64,000 nucleotides of DNA. Source: Trichosphaerium sp. ATCC 40318. Lineage: Eukaryota > Discosea > Flabellinia > Trichosidae. Both the position numbers and the translations under genes were made by a program. The notes under the pieces are model-generated. The model did no database searches. It was not told the origin of the DNA and saw only the letters and a list, made by a program, of their open reading frames with translations. Of this stretch, positions 23,545-34,944 are shown in pieces. Every line of letters begins with the position of its first letter. Positions within the stretch are counted from its first letter, which is position 1. Location of the stretch: contig JALMLS010000520.1 of assembly GCA_038496445.1 (NCBI GenBank), positions 62,001-126,000 of the forward strand. The letters are read 5' to 3'.

Positions 23545-23720
23545 CACTCACTTTCTGTTGTATTGATGTGACCATAGCCTGGAAATGAAAATTGGAATGT
23601 TGGTCCTACTTCAATGTTTCATTGGGCAGTTGGTATCAGACCGTTTAAGGATGATTTTTGGACACCCAAGCACGTGTTTTTGTAATTTCGGTGGCAAATA
23701 TGTTAATGTAATTAGGACTC
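23545..23720 (+). pseudogene. Fragment of the secreted glycosidase-like gene
   Basis: This about 175-bp piece is the reverse-strand equivalent of 61380-61560. It covers an intron end, the exon coding for NENWNVGPTS and WAVGIRPFKDDFW, and the following intron. The copy has several changes: the intron donor GTACGT is GCACGT and there is a 1-nt difference inside the intron. It abuts the GPCR remnant and contains no other part of the gene. Confidence 0.8.
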
Positions 23721-23803
23721 AGCCTATCAGTAGAACGTTCTCAAATGAAATAGGGTTTTTTTATTGTTTTTTTTCAACTACACTACTAGCTGGCAAATAT
23801 CTG

Positions 23804-25240
23804 CTATCTCTTTTTTGACCAATACATCATTGGAGAATAAAACGCACTTGAAAAGTACCTCATCCAAGCCCATACAAAACGACGTAAGATATGGAACGGG
23901 AACAATATTGTGTTGAATGATCTCATCATTAAACTGCTGCTTCTTTTCTTGTTTCTGGTGTTGGTACCAAAGCGGTTTTGTTTCATGTTTTTTCTACCAC
24001 TAAACCATCTCTTGATTTGCTCATTATCTTCTTTTTCTTTGATTGGTTGTCCATCCTCAGTCCACTCTTTCATTGTACCACATACTTCCCCATCAACCCA
24101 CATGCCTTGTGTCATGAGTTGTCCGTTTTCATACCACTCTTTTATCTCACCATGTTTCTCACCATCTACCCATGTGCTTTGTCGTAATAGTTGACCAGAT
24201 TTATACCACTCTTTGGTTTCTCCATTTTGCTTACCATTAACCCACAAACTGCATAACTTCAGTTTTCCATTTTTATACCAGCTTTTGCACTCACCATTCT
24301 GTTTTTGGTAAACCATATTTCCTAGTGCCTTAAGTTGTCCGTTTTCGTACCACTCCTTGATTTCACCGTGTTCCTTGCCATCAACCCATGTGGCTGTTTG
24401 TTGGAGTTGTCCGTTTCTATACCATAACCTGCCTTCACCACATTGCTTACCATCAATTATCAATGCTTGTGCCTTAAGTTGTCCATTGTCATACCATTCC
24501 TTAATTTCACCATGTTGCTTATCATCAACCCACATGGATTGTATCTTAATTCGTCCATTTTCATGCCACTGTTTGCGTTCACCATGTTGTTTATCATCAA
24601 CCCACAATGTTTGTGTCTTACGTTGTCCATTTTCATACCATACTTTGCATTCACCACATTGTTTACCATCAGCCATCATTGCTTGTGCCTGAAGTTGTCC
24701 ATTGTCATACCATTCCTTAATTTCACCGTGTTGCTTGTCATCAACCCACATGGATTGTGACTTAATTTGTCCATTTTCATACCACTCTTTGCGTTCACCA
24801 TGTTGTTTATCATCAACCCACAATGTTTGTGTCTTACGTTGTCCTTTTTCAAACCACTCATTGGCTTCTCCATTTTTCTTACCATCCACATAAATGATCC
24901 ATACAGAAAGTTGGTTGTTATCATTGTCATACCATACTTTCAAATCACCACTTAATTCGCCCTCAACCCACATAATTTGTGCACTAATGTTACCACTTTT
25001 ATACCACTCTTTAGATTCGCCATGTAGCTTGCCATTGTTCAAATATTCAATGGACCTTACTTTTCCTGTGTTGTACCATCTGATCCATTTCCCTTTACGT
25101 TGTAGAGATTCATCAAAATGTGTGTTGATTGCTGCTGTCTTTGATAGGGTATGAAATTTTGTAAAGGTCTCCTTGTTGAATGTACAGATTTCTTGTTGAA
25201 TTTCACATGGAAGATCAAGTAACGTCAAAGAAGAAGACAT
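23804..25240 (-). CDS. F-box-like protein with a long MORN/YwqK-type repeat array
   Basis: Single open frame of 478 residues. It starts MSSSLTLLDLPCEIQQEI, the F-box-like element, followed by about 35 residues of linker (AAINTHFDESLQRKGKW) shared with its two paralogues. About 16 repeats of 23 residues follow (G-E-x-KEWYENGQ-(L/I)-x-x-Q-x-x-WVD-x-K-Q-H). Several neighbouring units are almost identical, including a three-unit block that appears twice, which points to recent internal duplication. The last about 70 residues are basic and aromatic (NTRNKKRSSS, then FVWAWMRYFSSAF). It is the intact member of the family closest to the broken copy at 21.3 kb. The role is inferred to be a repeat-based binding adaptor. 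Confidence 0.85.
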   Translation of the reverse strand: MSSSLTLLDLPCEIQQEICTFNKETFTKFHTLSKTAAINTHFDESLQRKGKWIRWYNTGKVRSIEYLNNGKLHGESKEWYKSGNISAQIMWVEGELSGDLKVWYDNDNNQLSVWIIYVDGKKNGEANEWFEKGQRKTQTLWVDDKQHGERKEWYENGQIKSQSMWVDDKQHGEIKEWYDNGQLQAQAMMADGKQCGECKVWYENGQRKTQTLWVDDKQHGERKQWHENGRIKIQSMWVDDKQHGEIKEWYDNGQLKAQALIIDGKQCGEGRLWYRNGQLQQTATWVDGKEHGEIKEWYENGQLKALGNMVYQKQNGECKSWYKNGKLKLCSLWVNGKQNGETKEWYKSGQLLRQSTWVDGEKHGEIKEWYENGQLMTQGMWVDGEVCGTMKEWTEDGQPIKEKEDNEQIKRWFSGRKNMKQNRFGTNTRNKKRSSSLMMRSFNTILFPFHILRRFVWAWMRYFSSAFYSPMMYWSKKR

Positions 25241-25540
25241 TTCGCCTTTTTACTGAAAAAGAAAAGTAAGAATTTAATGAGAATATAACTATCAGTAGTA
25301 GACGTTTTGTAGGTTTTTAGTTGTATTTAGAGTGTCACGCGATATGGCATTTTTGGGCCCATTGTAAATTGTAGAACGATACAACGTTCGCGAGCAAAGT
25401 TACATAAAAACAAAACAAAAATCACGTGATCGCCAGAAAAGATTTTTACCGTTTCACATTTCTCAGTAAAAAAGGCCAGGAAAATACATATGGTTGGGTT
25501 TATTACATGTAGCCACGTTCTTAGAACGCACAGGCACAAA

Positions 25541-26816
25541 TAGTTTCATGAAAAAATAACAATTTGTTGGAAAAAACGGCAAAATCGTGACACCTTAAGT
25601 TGCCTTGTTGAAAATAACCTAAATTTTAAAGCTTATTGACGCAAATCTTCTTACGCGTACCTGAACTATAATTATTTTTGTCTAATATCTATCACGACGC
25701 GGTTTAATAACCAAATGCGAGTGCTACAACACAAATGTTAGGACTAACGTTCAAAAGAATAAAAGGTGGTGAGTTATCTCATTATCTGAGCGTACGTCCT
25801 TTGCTGCTTGTAGTTTAAAAATGAACTCACAACATTTCTGCTGTTTTTTTTACCATGTGAGTCAAGATGGTTCGTAGCAGGATGTAAAGACAATTACCTA
25901 AAAATTTCCCAACAGATATTGTCGAGTCCGGTCGGAACGGTCTGGTTTTCTTAATATAGTAATTTTTTACCACGTGGAAAGGCGTCATGCAAAACCGTTC
26001 TCAGCAGAGCTGATACCCCTGGCAAACATGTACAACGTACTGTTAAAAAAACTGAAGCATTAACTTGACCTGACTCGCCAATACTCTTATTCACATGTTG
26101 AGTTTGTTAATTTGTGCTTGTAGACTTCTTAACAATGTACAAAGGTGGTTAATCCTATTCCATCAAAGCTGTGAATCTGTTGAAGAATAGTTACTAAACA
26201 CGTACGGCTCACCGAGTCAACGACTACAAGCATTTATATACCATTTTCAAAGGTTCAATCACCAACGGGCACCATCAATTCAATCGCAATTCAGATGAAT
26301 AGACTGCACTTGACAACGCCTTGAGCCCAACTACTACCGTGACGACCGCATTGCCAACAACGTCTCCTACTACTTTACCTCAAACTGCCATGGTCCAAAC
26401 TAGTGTCATGATACCACTCCTCTGATCACACATTGTAGTATTCATTTACACACCTAAAGTGGTAGCTATGTGTACCTTTTGGATTAGTTGATAGGCCGTT
26501 TTGTTGCAAAAGAACATGAATATTAGTGAATATTAGCTAATATTCATATTATTCATTCATATCGGAAGTACATTACTTTAAGTTGCGCCAGAAACAGTGT
26601 GTTTTCCTTGAAAGAGCAAGATAAGCACAGTGTTTCTGGTGTCTGCAAAAAAGTGCTATCTCGTTTGTTTTAGGACCTAATTTACTCGTACTTCGTACTC
26701 GTTTATAAACTGACCGAAAAACTACTCACGTGCTGCTAAAAGGAACAACACGGTTTAGTTTTGGTTTGTTTGTTCAATGAATCAACCTCGGTTACTTTAA
26801 TGTTCTACATACCATT
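25541..26816. other. Intergenic region without a recognisable gene
   Basis: I find no convincing coding exon. A short Thr/Pro-rich stretch (about 26315-26400) looks protein-like in one frame but has no supported boundaries. A motif TTATTCATTCATA-CGGAAG at about 26545 also occurs at about 20135, so a dispersed repeat end may be present. CACGTG occurs at about 25972 and 26727. Confidence 0.5.
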
Positions 26817-28055
26817 ATGGGGGCAAATAAATCACGTGTTGATATCTTTAATGGTACTTTTGAATTATTGCGTACTTTAGACGCTATTTGTAGTGCTGCA
26901 GAGCTATCTGTCGCTTTTTTCTGTTGTTTGGCTGTTTTAATTGTCTAACACAGCGCTACCATACGAGATGTTCCTAAATATTCTGTCTTTCGTGCCTGTA
27001 CACAATCTTGGCATTCTAGCCACCGTTTCAAAACGATGGTGCTTTTCAACGTCTGAAGACAGTATTTGGCGTCCACACTGTACATGTACGGCCCTTTTTT
27101 TATTATTTTATCTAAACTCGGGTATTAGTGCCTATTGATGCGTCTGTTGATGAATGGAAAGCTTGGTACAAAGTGCTGGTACCTTTTTATTCGTCTATCA
27201 TTGATTTGCGGCTAATCCTTTATGAAGACTCAACATGAGTTTGACACCTCAATAAATGCAGATCGCTTGATATTTGGGAGACCTAAGCGATGTCTAACCA
27301 TTCGCAAAAATAATGATCAATATGATGCAACTGTCGCTATTGTAAAGCCTGTCATGAGATCAGGGCATAGTTATATTGAGTTTTATACAGCCACAGTACA
27401 AGATGAAATGTGGATTGGTATTACAAATAATAGCAATAAGCTTAAAAAGGTTAATCAATTTACGAAAAAAACAAGAAAAAGAAATCGAGTGCTTCTTATT
27501 TAACCACGTCACGTGATGTCCTCTATTTTAACTATCCTTACTTACTTGATCAAGATTACTGGCTGGGATCTAGTAAAACATCCAAGCACTATAGCATTTG
27601 TCAGCAAGTTCGTCTCAATGGAAAAAAAACTGCAATACCTAGTAATACTGATTTTTTTTTCTAGTTCCTACAGAGCCACTTTTGAATGTATGGGAAAAGG
27701 TTTCGAAGAACGTGCTGGTGAAAGATCAGTACCAGAGTATGGAAGTTTCGACAAAATAGGAGTACTTGCAGACTTAGATAGAAGAGAAGTAGTATTTTAC
27801 CTCAATGGAACCTCAGTTGGTATGCCAATATAACTACCCTTATAAATATTAAATATGTTTGTTATCATCTCAGGAGTAGTTTCTATGCCAAAAAAGAAAA
27901 AAGATGAAAAATGGAATTTCTTTACAATGACAGATGCTACAGATGATTGTGTACAAATTATGTGCCCTCCAGGACCTAGACTGAATACCAATACAACAAC
28001 TTTGTATCGCAACCAAAAGCATAGTAATGATAAACCACAGTGTACTGCATTTTAG
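26817..28055 (+). CDS. F-box/SPRY protein (FBXO45-like architecture), possible N-myristoylation
   Basis: This multi-exon gene starts at 26817 with MGANKS, a fit to the N-myristoylation signal. Exon 1 (26817-26853) joins exon 2 (26954-27085) to give the F-box: ALPYEMFLNILSFVPVHN, then VSKRWCFSTSEDSIW. Exon 3 is 27129-27178. Exon 4 (27228-27449) begins the SPRY domain (SGHSYIEFYTATVQDEMWIGI). Further exons give YWLGSSKTSKHYSICQQV (about 27555) and FDKIGVLADLDRREVVFYL (about 27750). The C-terminal exon ends at 28055. F-box plus SPRY is the layout of FBXO45/Fsn, a SCF-like substrate receptor. Some boundaries after exon 4 are not settled. Confidence 0.8.
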
Positions 28056-28195
28056 ATCAACCTATGTTCACATTCTTTATGTACTTCATTGCCCTTGCCT
28101 TAAATTGCCAAAAACTCTAAGTCATTGTAAACAATTCAATGAAACAAACGAGAATTATTTATTGTAGCCAAATACGTAACTCGAACTTTAGCACA

Positions 28196-29038
28196 ATGGA
28201 AGCAATTACAATAAAGCCAAACCAATATAATCTGTTACAATCAATACCACCAGAGACGTTAACGCATATTCTAAGTTATTTAAACAGAACAAGGCGTATA
28301 ACGGCTTCTACTGTTTCTCACATGTTTAACAACATCATCCGATACAATATTGGCTTAGATGATATCGAAATAAAAGACTCGTCTGATTGTCGTGTTCTCC
28401 AAGGAAGTCCTTTGCTCAGAAATACAGAAATTTCTTGCGCTCATAGGCAAATATCAGACGACGATTTTGCTTGCCTTGCTGGCGTTCACACGCTAAATGC
28501 AAGCGGTGCAACAATAGCTGAGAGTAGCATTGTTTCTCTTGTAAATGGAGGACAACATTCCATTCACAGTATTGACTTGAGTGGCACCGGGATATCAGAT
28601 GTCTCATTGAAGGCTCTCAAAGGTGTACATACAATAAACATTGATGGACATGCGGGCATCACTGTTGAAGGAATAAAACCGCTCAAGAATTCTTATAAAG
28701 TAACAATCACAGAGCCACAAGATTCATGGATAAAACAACTATGGAATGTCAACACACTTGTTTTTCGTCACTGTGGAGATATAACAGATGACGGAATCAA
28801 ATCATTGATAAATGTAAAACACTTGGCATTGTATTGGAATAGTCAATTAACGGATGAAGGGTTGAAATGTTTGGTTAACCTTGAAAGCCTCAGACTTCAT
28901 TATATCTTTAAGATTACGAGCTCATGTTTTAAACATATGAAATCTCTCAAAGTACTGCACAGTGTCGGTAACAAGAGGATTAAAAAAGAGCCTGTAGAGT
29001 CACTAGGGATATCAGTTACAATTAAAAGATTTTTTTAA
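28196..29038 (+). CDS. F-box-like leucine-rich repeat protein
   Basis: Single-exon frame of about 280 residues from MEAITIKPNQYN (an upstream in-frame ATG at 28139 is possible). Residues 13-60 resemble an F-box (LLQSIPPETLTHILSYL, then TASTVSHMFNNIIRY). The rest carries about seven LRRs of the ITDDGIKSL-x-NVKHLAL type. These are more diverged than in the genes at 11.7 and 37.6 kb, so this looks like an older member. It follows the F-box/SPRY gene on the same strand with a gap of about 140 bp. It probably binds proteins as an adaptor. Confidence 0.75.
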   Translation: MEAITIKPNQYNLLQSIPPETLTHILSYLNRTRRITASTVSHMFNNIIRYNIGLDDIEIKDSSDCRVLQGSPLLRNTEISCAHRQISDDDFACLAGVHTLNASGATIAESSIVSLVNGGQHSIHSIDLSGTGISDVSLKALKGVHTINIDGHAGITVEGIKPLKNSYKVTITEPQDSWIKQLWNVNTLVFRHCGDITDDGIKSLINVKHLALYWNSQLTDEGLKCLVNLESLRLHYIFKITSSCFKHMKSLKVLHSVGNKRIKKEPVESLGISVTIKRFF

Positions 29039-29376
29039 ATTGACATGTTTAGTCTCTTCAACAAATACATCAAGCCATAAAGACAGTTTTTCAATAAATC
29101 AATGACATTCACTAGTAAAAAAAAATTCTCTATTTTGAGTATGGTCTTATGGTTGTGCGTTGCAAACCAACATTAAGAAACATCAAGATGTTTCGTTAAG
29201 TCAGAAGGACAAAGTAATGTGGACGGTTTTAAGCGCATTGCGAGTTTATTTACAACTATGGTTTACAATAATGCTGTTATACAACGAGATATGAGTACTT
29301 GCTTTGTAGTATTTACAAGCTTATCAAAGCATTTCAACGAGATACATCAAAAAAGAGTCAAGGGGAACCCTGGTAT

Positions 29377-29943
29377 TTACAAATTTGGGTGCTTGAAAGG
29401 TACGAGTTTCAAAGACGAAGACTGCGGCACATGGAAACTGGCATTTCGTTTTTGTCGCTTCCAAAAGTCTTGTTCTTGTGCCCTCAGCCTTTGTTGCGCA
29501 GCTAGATGTTCAAAAGACTGCTGGTTTCGTACGACTACTTTCTTAAATTCAGCTAGAGCCAATAGATACTGTACTTTGTCTCGGGGACTATCGTCAGGCC
29601 ACGGAGCTTTGCCACACTCTCGTTTTACACGTTTTACAAGGCGTTTTGATACTTTTGGCAAACATGGTTTTAAATCGACACGGTATTCGTATCGACGCTT
29701 TGGTCCTCCTTCGACATAGCTCTCTATGCATTTATACAGCCCGGCTAGAAGAAACTATTAGAACTTGCTTACGTTGAAAAGCGCACAACCAACAAAATTA
29801 GCCTAAAACGACTCGCTGGTTCAGTTTAGCGCATAGGAAGAACGCGTAAACGGCACGAGAAACAGCTGGTTTTTTTGTAGACTTAGCAAATACTTACATT
29901 TAGACCTGCGAACAATAAAATAATCTCCTGTTGCGTTGTCCAT
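29377..29943 (-). CDS. Small basic protein, two exons, unknown function
   Basis: Exons 29943-29898 and 29744-29377 (46+368 nt) join in frame to 137 residues, with a GTAAGT donor and TTCTTCTAG acceptor. The protein starts MDNATGDYFIVRRSKSG and is basic throughout (KRRYEYRVDLKP, then SKRLVKRVKREC). A charged helical segment follows (LAAQQRLRAQEQDFWKRQKR). No family recognised. It resembles ribosome- or RNA-associated small proteins in composition only. Confidence 0.6.
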
Positions 29944-30507
29944 AAGAGCCTACGTAGTTTAAATGAAAAACCTACGAAGCAACCGGAACAAAGATCGGGA
30001 AATTTGTGAAATTTCATGTTTTTCCAAACGTTCGGGCGGGAAACCACGTCAGAAAGGTGAACCCCAAAAAAAAAAGCAGAAATCATGAAGAAACAAGAAC
30101 CAGTTGTGAGTAAAATTAGTTTTTTTCGTTATTTTCATTGTACACAATCGCCTCAACGCGTTGGAAGAAGAAACTCTTTTTTTTTTTTTGCACCAATCTA
30201 CCTCTTTTTTTTTTTTGAGGTTTTTTTACAAAGAGAGGCTACAAATAAGAGCTCTAATAATACGTAGAGGCAACCCTAGTATATAAATACCGGTTTAATG
30301 GAGTTTTTGTATCATTAAAACCCCGCAACAACCTAAATTTAGCACGTAAACGTCACGAAGATTTTTGGCGTTTTTTTTTTATCCTTTTTGGCTTAAATTA
30401 GATTTTTTAACGTACTTTGTTTGCTTCAGACTTCTGAATCAATACAATATCGTGTGTGGTAGCTTTCGGCGGATTTGATCCCTATGCAACCAAATTTAGA
30501 CCTTGGA

Positions 30508-33500
30508 CTAAAAAAGAAATCGAATCGGATTTTTTACCCTGTTTCTCCGCTGTAGGATCAACGAGTAATTCTATAAAAAGTCAACGTACCGCCACAGGTT
30601 TTTTAATAACCTTTGCAATTGGAACTGTAGAAGGTTTAACGCATATAGGTACACTAGGCCTTACTACTGTAAGAGGAGAACCAGTAGAAGGCATCGGTTT
30701 CGCAGGAGGCATAGTTTTACCCAAGTTTGCAGGTTTTTGCGTTGTCGATTGAACAACACGTAAAGACACCGCTGATCTCGGTGCTGGAATAGGTTTCGTA
30801 ATCACTAGACGTTGTGGTGCAGGAATAGGTTTTGTAATCACAAGACGTTGTGGTGCAGGTGGTTGTATCATCTTTTGAGGCGTGTGCTTCTGAATAGGCG
30901 TATGCTTCTGTGGTGTATGTTTCTGTATTGGTGTATGCTTCTGTATGGGCGTATGTATCTGCATAGGTGTATGCTTTTGTGGTGTATGCTTTATAACTGG
31001 TGTGTGTTTTTGGATCGGTGGAACACGCTGAGCATTCAAGAGGTTGATCTTGTTTGTTAAAGTGTTTGCATACGATTTACGAACAGTAGGTACTTTTGTA
31101 ACAGGTTGCTTACGACTAAGAGGCTTTGTAATGCCGGCAGGCTAATTTTGTGAGAAATTAAACAAAAAACAAAAGCAAGTAGACACTTCGCTCCTACGCA
31201 AAGTCTGAAAAGAATTAGTACCTTAGCAATACCCTGTTGAGTTGGTCTAATATAAACAGGTGTAGAACCTGTACCTGTAGGCTTTCTCATGTATACATAA
31301 CCAGCATTTGCTCCAGGTTGTACAGCATAGCCTTACAACAGTTAGAGTTGTAAAGGGATAATAATAAACGAGTACCATTACTAGCATACAGCACTCTTGG
31401 GGACTTTTGAGGCAAAGTATTCTTCAAAGGCGAACTATACCGCCTAGGTAACGCTGCATATACAGGTTTACTAGTGTGGTTTGGTATAGGTGGTGGAGGC
31501 TAGTTACAATAAGATTATCTTACGAAAAAACTTCATTCTTCTACGCACTGATGGTTTTGCCTTTTTCTCCTGTTTTTCTTCGTAATTCTTAAGCTCCTCC
31601 GCATAAATATCACTCCAACTTCGCCTTGGTTCAGGCTACATAACGATATTAGAAAAAAAAACGCCTCTGACTTTTTTGTTGGAAGAATACACTTACAGGT
31701 GTATGACCACGCGCTTTACACCAGTGCTTGATTTGACATGTTGTTCTATCTATACCGAGCTCCTCTGCAAGTCGTATACGCAATCTACGAGCACGTTGCC
31801 ACTAAAGAAGAGTAAGAAAGAAACACTCTATAAACAAAGGTACCTCAGAGGATTTTCGTTTTCCATAGTTCCAAGAGAACCAATCCTTCTTAGTCTTTGC
31901 ACAAGCATAAGAAGATCTACCAGGAACATGTCCAATAAGTGGTAACAAATTAGCTTCACGAGTCAAGAATTCATCGACTTGTTTCTCGTTTGAGACCTTT
32001 CTTCGCTCTTCAAGGAGTAAATTAGTTTTTACGACGAAATTTAAAAAAAAAAAAAAAAAGATTGTAACGTGACGTACTGCTTCCATGTATCGAAAGAATA
32101 CCATTTGTATTTCCAGCTTTAATTACATTCTTCCAAGCGAATTTCTGAGGATTTAGATTTTCAAAATATTTACGGTGTAACCGAACATCAACGAATTGTT
32201 CCTAAAGAAAAAACGATTCGCATAAGTTTTTTTATTGAAAACGCCAAAAAAAAAAACCGAAAAAAACTTTTCGGCCTTTAGACCAAAAAAATACCTCTTC
32301 GCATTGTACTTGCTTGTGGATTTTGCTTTTGGTAAACTAATGACAGTAGTCAGAATCGGGTACATGCTAGTTAAACCATTTTTGCGTACTTTCATGTGAA
32401 TAACGTTATTTACTTCGGGATTTGATTGACCCTTAAACCATACTTGTATACGAAGAGGTCTCGGTTGGCCAGAGCACTTCGGACAAAAGTTAGCCTAAAA
32501 TAAAAAAAAAACGAAAAAAAAGTTTTCGTTTACGGTTATTTCCTAACGTTACCTGTCGTACTACCCAAAAGGGTGGTTTAGATATCTCAACAACATCAGC
32601 AGGTGTAAATTCGTAATGCATAAAGAACCGTATTTTTTTTACAAACACGGAAATATCCGCATCCTACAAAAAACGAACTCATCAGCAACTGCATTTCAAT
32701 AAAAAAACCGCTCAAAAATATTTTACAAAAAAACGAGAAAAGAATTGAATAAAAACAATCAAATCTACAAAAAAAAAATAAAATAACTCCCGTACACCAG
32801 TAGGTCCTCTAATATAAAGGAAAAATTTGTGTGGCGCCCGTCCGCCTTTTTTTTCGGGCTTTACAAGTTGTGTATAAACATAACCGACTATCAGTCTTTT
32901 AATGACATGTGTAGCCGATATAGCATTGCCATCAAAAGGCAACATACCACCCTCCTAATTAGAGCATTAATTATTACCGACATCATCAACTGAAAGACAA
33001 GAAATAAGATTGAAAAAAAAAAAATAAAATTGATAAAATTAAAAAAAGAGTCCCGTTCTCGGCGGTTATTTATTTTTTTGTTTGAATAAACGTACCTTGG
33101 CAGTAATGGTTGCGCCTTCAAGATCATGGCGCTTTCTATTGACAAAATAAGATAACGGTTTGCTCTCACGACAAGGATCATCTTTAGGTACATCGGACTC
33201 AAGCTAATGGAATTAAATAAGCGTATTGGCGGGGTTTAGGAGAAAGTTCTTTTGTGAAATGTTTTTCGTTTTGATTTCTCAAATTCTACAATATCTTTGT
33301 AATACTTACTGCTGGGATACCACACTGTTGAATAGCAAGCTCGTAGGACGAAAATTTAAGCTTGTGCTGAATCCTACAATGGTTTACAAAACCCAACTGA
33401 GAAGCAAAGTTCTCTCGGCCACACTGAGGACACTTGAACCTATAATGAGTTGTAAGCTATTATAGGACCTATATTATGCTGAAGAGTAAATAAAGAAGGC

Positions 33501-34110
33501 TAATACGCACTGAACAAAGGTGCCATCAGGCTTTCTTGAAAATAATTTTTTAGGTTTCTTGTCACGACTACGTTTTCTTTTTCTTTTATTAGCTGCTGTC
33601 ATATCTGTCGTAACAAGTTTCGGATCAAACACTTCTATAAAGAATTGTTAGATATAAGGTAATAATAATAAAATAAAATGATCACTCTAGAGTATAAACA
33701 CTAAGTGTAAGCTTCGAATTTTTTCATGGAATTATTTTTTGATTTTTCGCAATTTTTTTTTTTGAATTTCAGTAATTTGAAGCACCAAAGCAGCGAAAAA
33801 AACATTTGAGTGCGCGTATGTGATTTAATAATTGTGTTGATGCGAATAATATGTTATCATAGCAATGTACGCGTGAATAAGAAATAAAAAGTATCGAAGT
33901 CTGCAATTCCACTTTTTAGGCAAGTTTTAGCGCCTTTTTTATGTTTTACGTACTTTCACTAAAAACTTTCGTCAATTTAAGGAGTTTCGCTTCAGTTTCA
34001 AAGATGGCTGCATCAATACGCGCCATCTCTTTCTTTTTATCATCCATTTCAACGGCATATTCCTTAGAGATCGCCTCTTCAATGTGGCGCAACGTTTCAT
34101 CGTCTGTCAT
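30508..34110 (-). CDS. YEATS2-like protein with C2H2 zinc finger, YEATS domain and C-terminal helical module
   Basis: This is a multi-exon minus-strand gene. Exon 1 (34110-33954) begins MTDDETLRHIEEAISKEY. A Lys/Arg-rich exon (KRKRKRSRDKKPKK) resembles a nuclear signal. A C2H2 finger follows (FKCPQCGRENFASQLGFVNHC, with RIQH after it). The YEATS domain spans about 32950-32300: KRLIVGYVYTQLV, then KKFFLYIRG-like APHKFFLYIRG, then DISVFVKKIRFFMHYEFTP and PLRIQVWFKG. YEATS domains read acylated histone lysines. A conserved module follows (DWFSWNYGKRKSSEWQRA, then QIKHWCKARGHTP). The C-terminal region is disordered, with about a dozen KHTP-type repeats. Domain order suggests a YEATS2-type subunit of an ATAC-like acetyltransferase complex. 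The last exon boundary is tentative. Confidence 0.8.
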
Positions 34111-34187
34111 GACAGTGAGTCAACTGGAGTAAAAAGAACAAAAGCCAAAAGCAAAAGTGTCAAAAAAAAAAAAGCCTCCACGTTTTC

Positions 34188-34835
34188 TTAGTCAACACAG
34201 GAAATGACCCACACTTGCGTCCTGTTTCCAATACAACAAGTGTTTTTCAGTTCTTTACAAACAAAGCAATTACGGTTTTTTTGAAAGTTAGTACCTCGTC
34301 GTAGTGTATAATTGTCTCCACCGTGCTGGTATGATAGAAATCCTTGTTCCTCATGTAGAGGATGTACTGCGCGCTCAGCAGGTTGAACAGGTGTTTGTGT
34401 ACGTGTTGAACATCTCGTAACGTGCTCCGTTGGTTCAATACGTTCAGTTCGTGGAGTGTGCTGAATTGGGTGCTCGCGTTTGATTTGTACAGGCCGGCGC
34501 TTTGTTTTAGGAGACTTTAATACACGCGCACGTACTACTGGCATGTGTTGCCTGCGTTGGTGTTGTAGTATCTTGAGTTGTTGAACAGCCAATTGTTTTA
34601 GCGGAGGGTTTACTGTACGTTGTGTTTTATGCCATTCTGGAGCGTAAGGATCTGGCTTGATACCGCTGAACTGTGCTGTGTCCACATTGCTGTAAAAGTC
34701 GTCTACATGCTCGTAGTCGCGAGAAAGAGGGTCGTGGATGTTGTACAAGTCGGTAGACTCGCTGAGGTCGTCTATAACAGAAATAAAGTCGTCTTCATAT
34801 TCGTTGGAGGCAGAGAAAGATGTGTAAAAGGCCAT
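34188..34835 (-). CDS. Hypothetical protein with a C-terminal Cys cluster
   Basis: Single open frame of 215 residues starting MAFYTSFSASNEYEDDF. The first 60 residues are acidic, the middle is basic and Pro/Gln-rich (LKILQHQRRQHMPVVRAR, then SPKTKRRPVQIK). The end has a cluster of cysteines (NCFVCKELKNTCC) that could bind zinc. It lies about 80 bp upstream of the YEATS2-like gene on the same strand. The composition fits a nuclear protein, but no family is recognised. Confidence 0.55.
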   Translation of the reverse strand: MAFYTSFSASNEYEDDFISVIDDLSESTDLYNIHDPLSRDYEHVDDFYSNVDTAQFSGIKPDPYAPEWHKTQRTVNPPLKQLAVQQLKILQHQRRQHMPVVRARVLKSPKTKRRPVQIKREHPIQHTPRTERIEPTEHVTRCSTRTQTPVQPAERAVHPLHEEQGFLSYQHGGDNYTLRRGTNFQKNRNCFVCKELKNTCCIGNRTQVWVISCVD

Positions 34836-34944
34836 TTTTGCGTTATTGCTTTATGACCTGACGTTAAATACGCCAAACACTTAAAATGTAATACAGTTGA
34901 TAAATTCCATTCGGCGTGGCTAGTTCTATTCTATTTCGCAAATA

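Noticed and set aside
26315-26400. Thr/Pro-rich mucin-like coding stretch
   Set aside because: There is no start, splice partner or continuation; it may be a remnant or chance.
29219-29719. Plus-strand ORF of 166 codons
   Set aside because: It is the complement of a better supported two-exon minus-strand gene (29943-29377) and has Cys/Phe/Ser-rich shadow composition.
30085-30470. Plus-strand gene starting MKKQEPV with a GTGAGT donor
   Set aside because: The only possible next exon ends after about ten codons or overlaps the end of the YEATS2-like gene on the other strand, so no credible product results.
31680-31810. Homeodomain-like helix (QIKHWCKARG resembles QVKIWFQNRR)
   Set aside because: It lacks the key Asn and aromatic residues of homeodomain helix 3 and lies in a YEATS gene, where the EWQRA / HWC-x-x-xGHTP pattern fits a YEATS2-type C-terminal module better.
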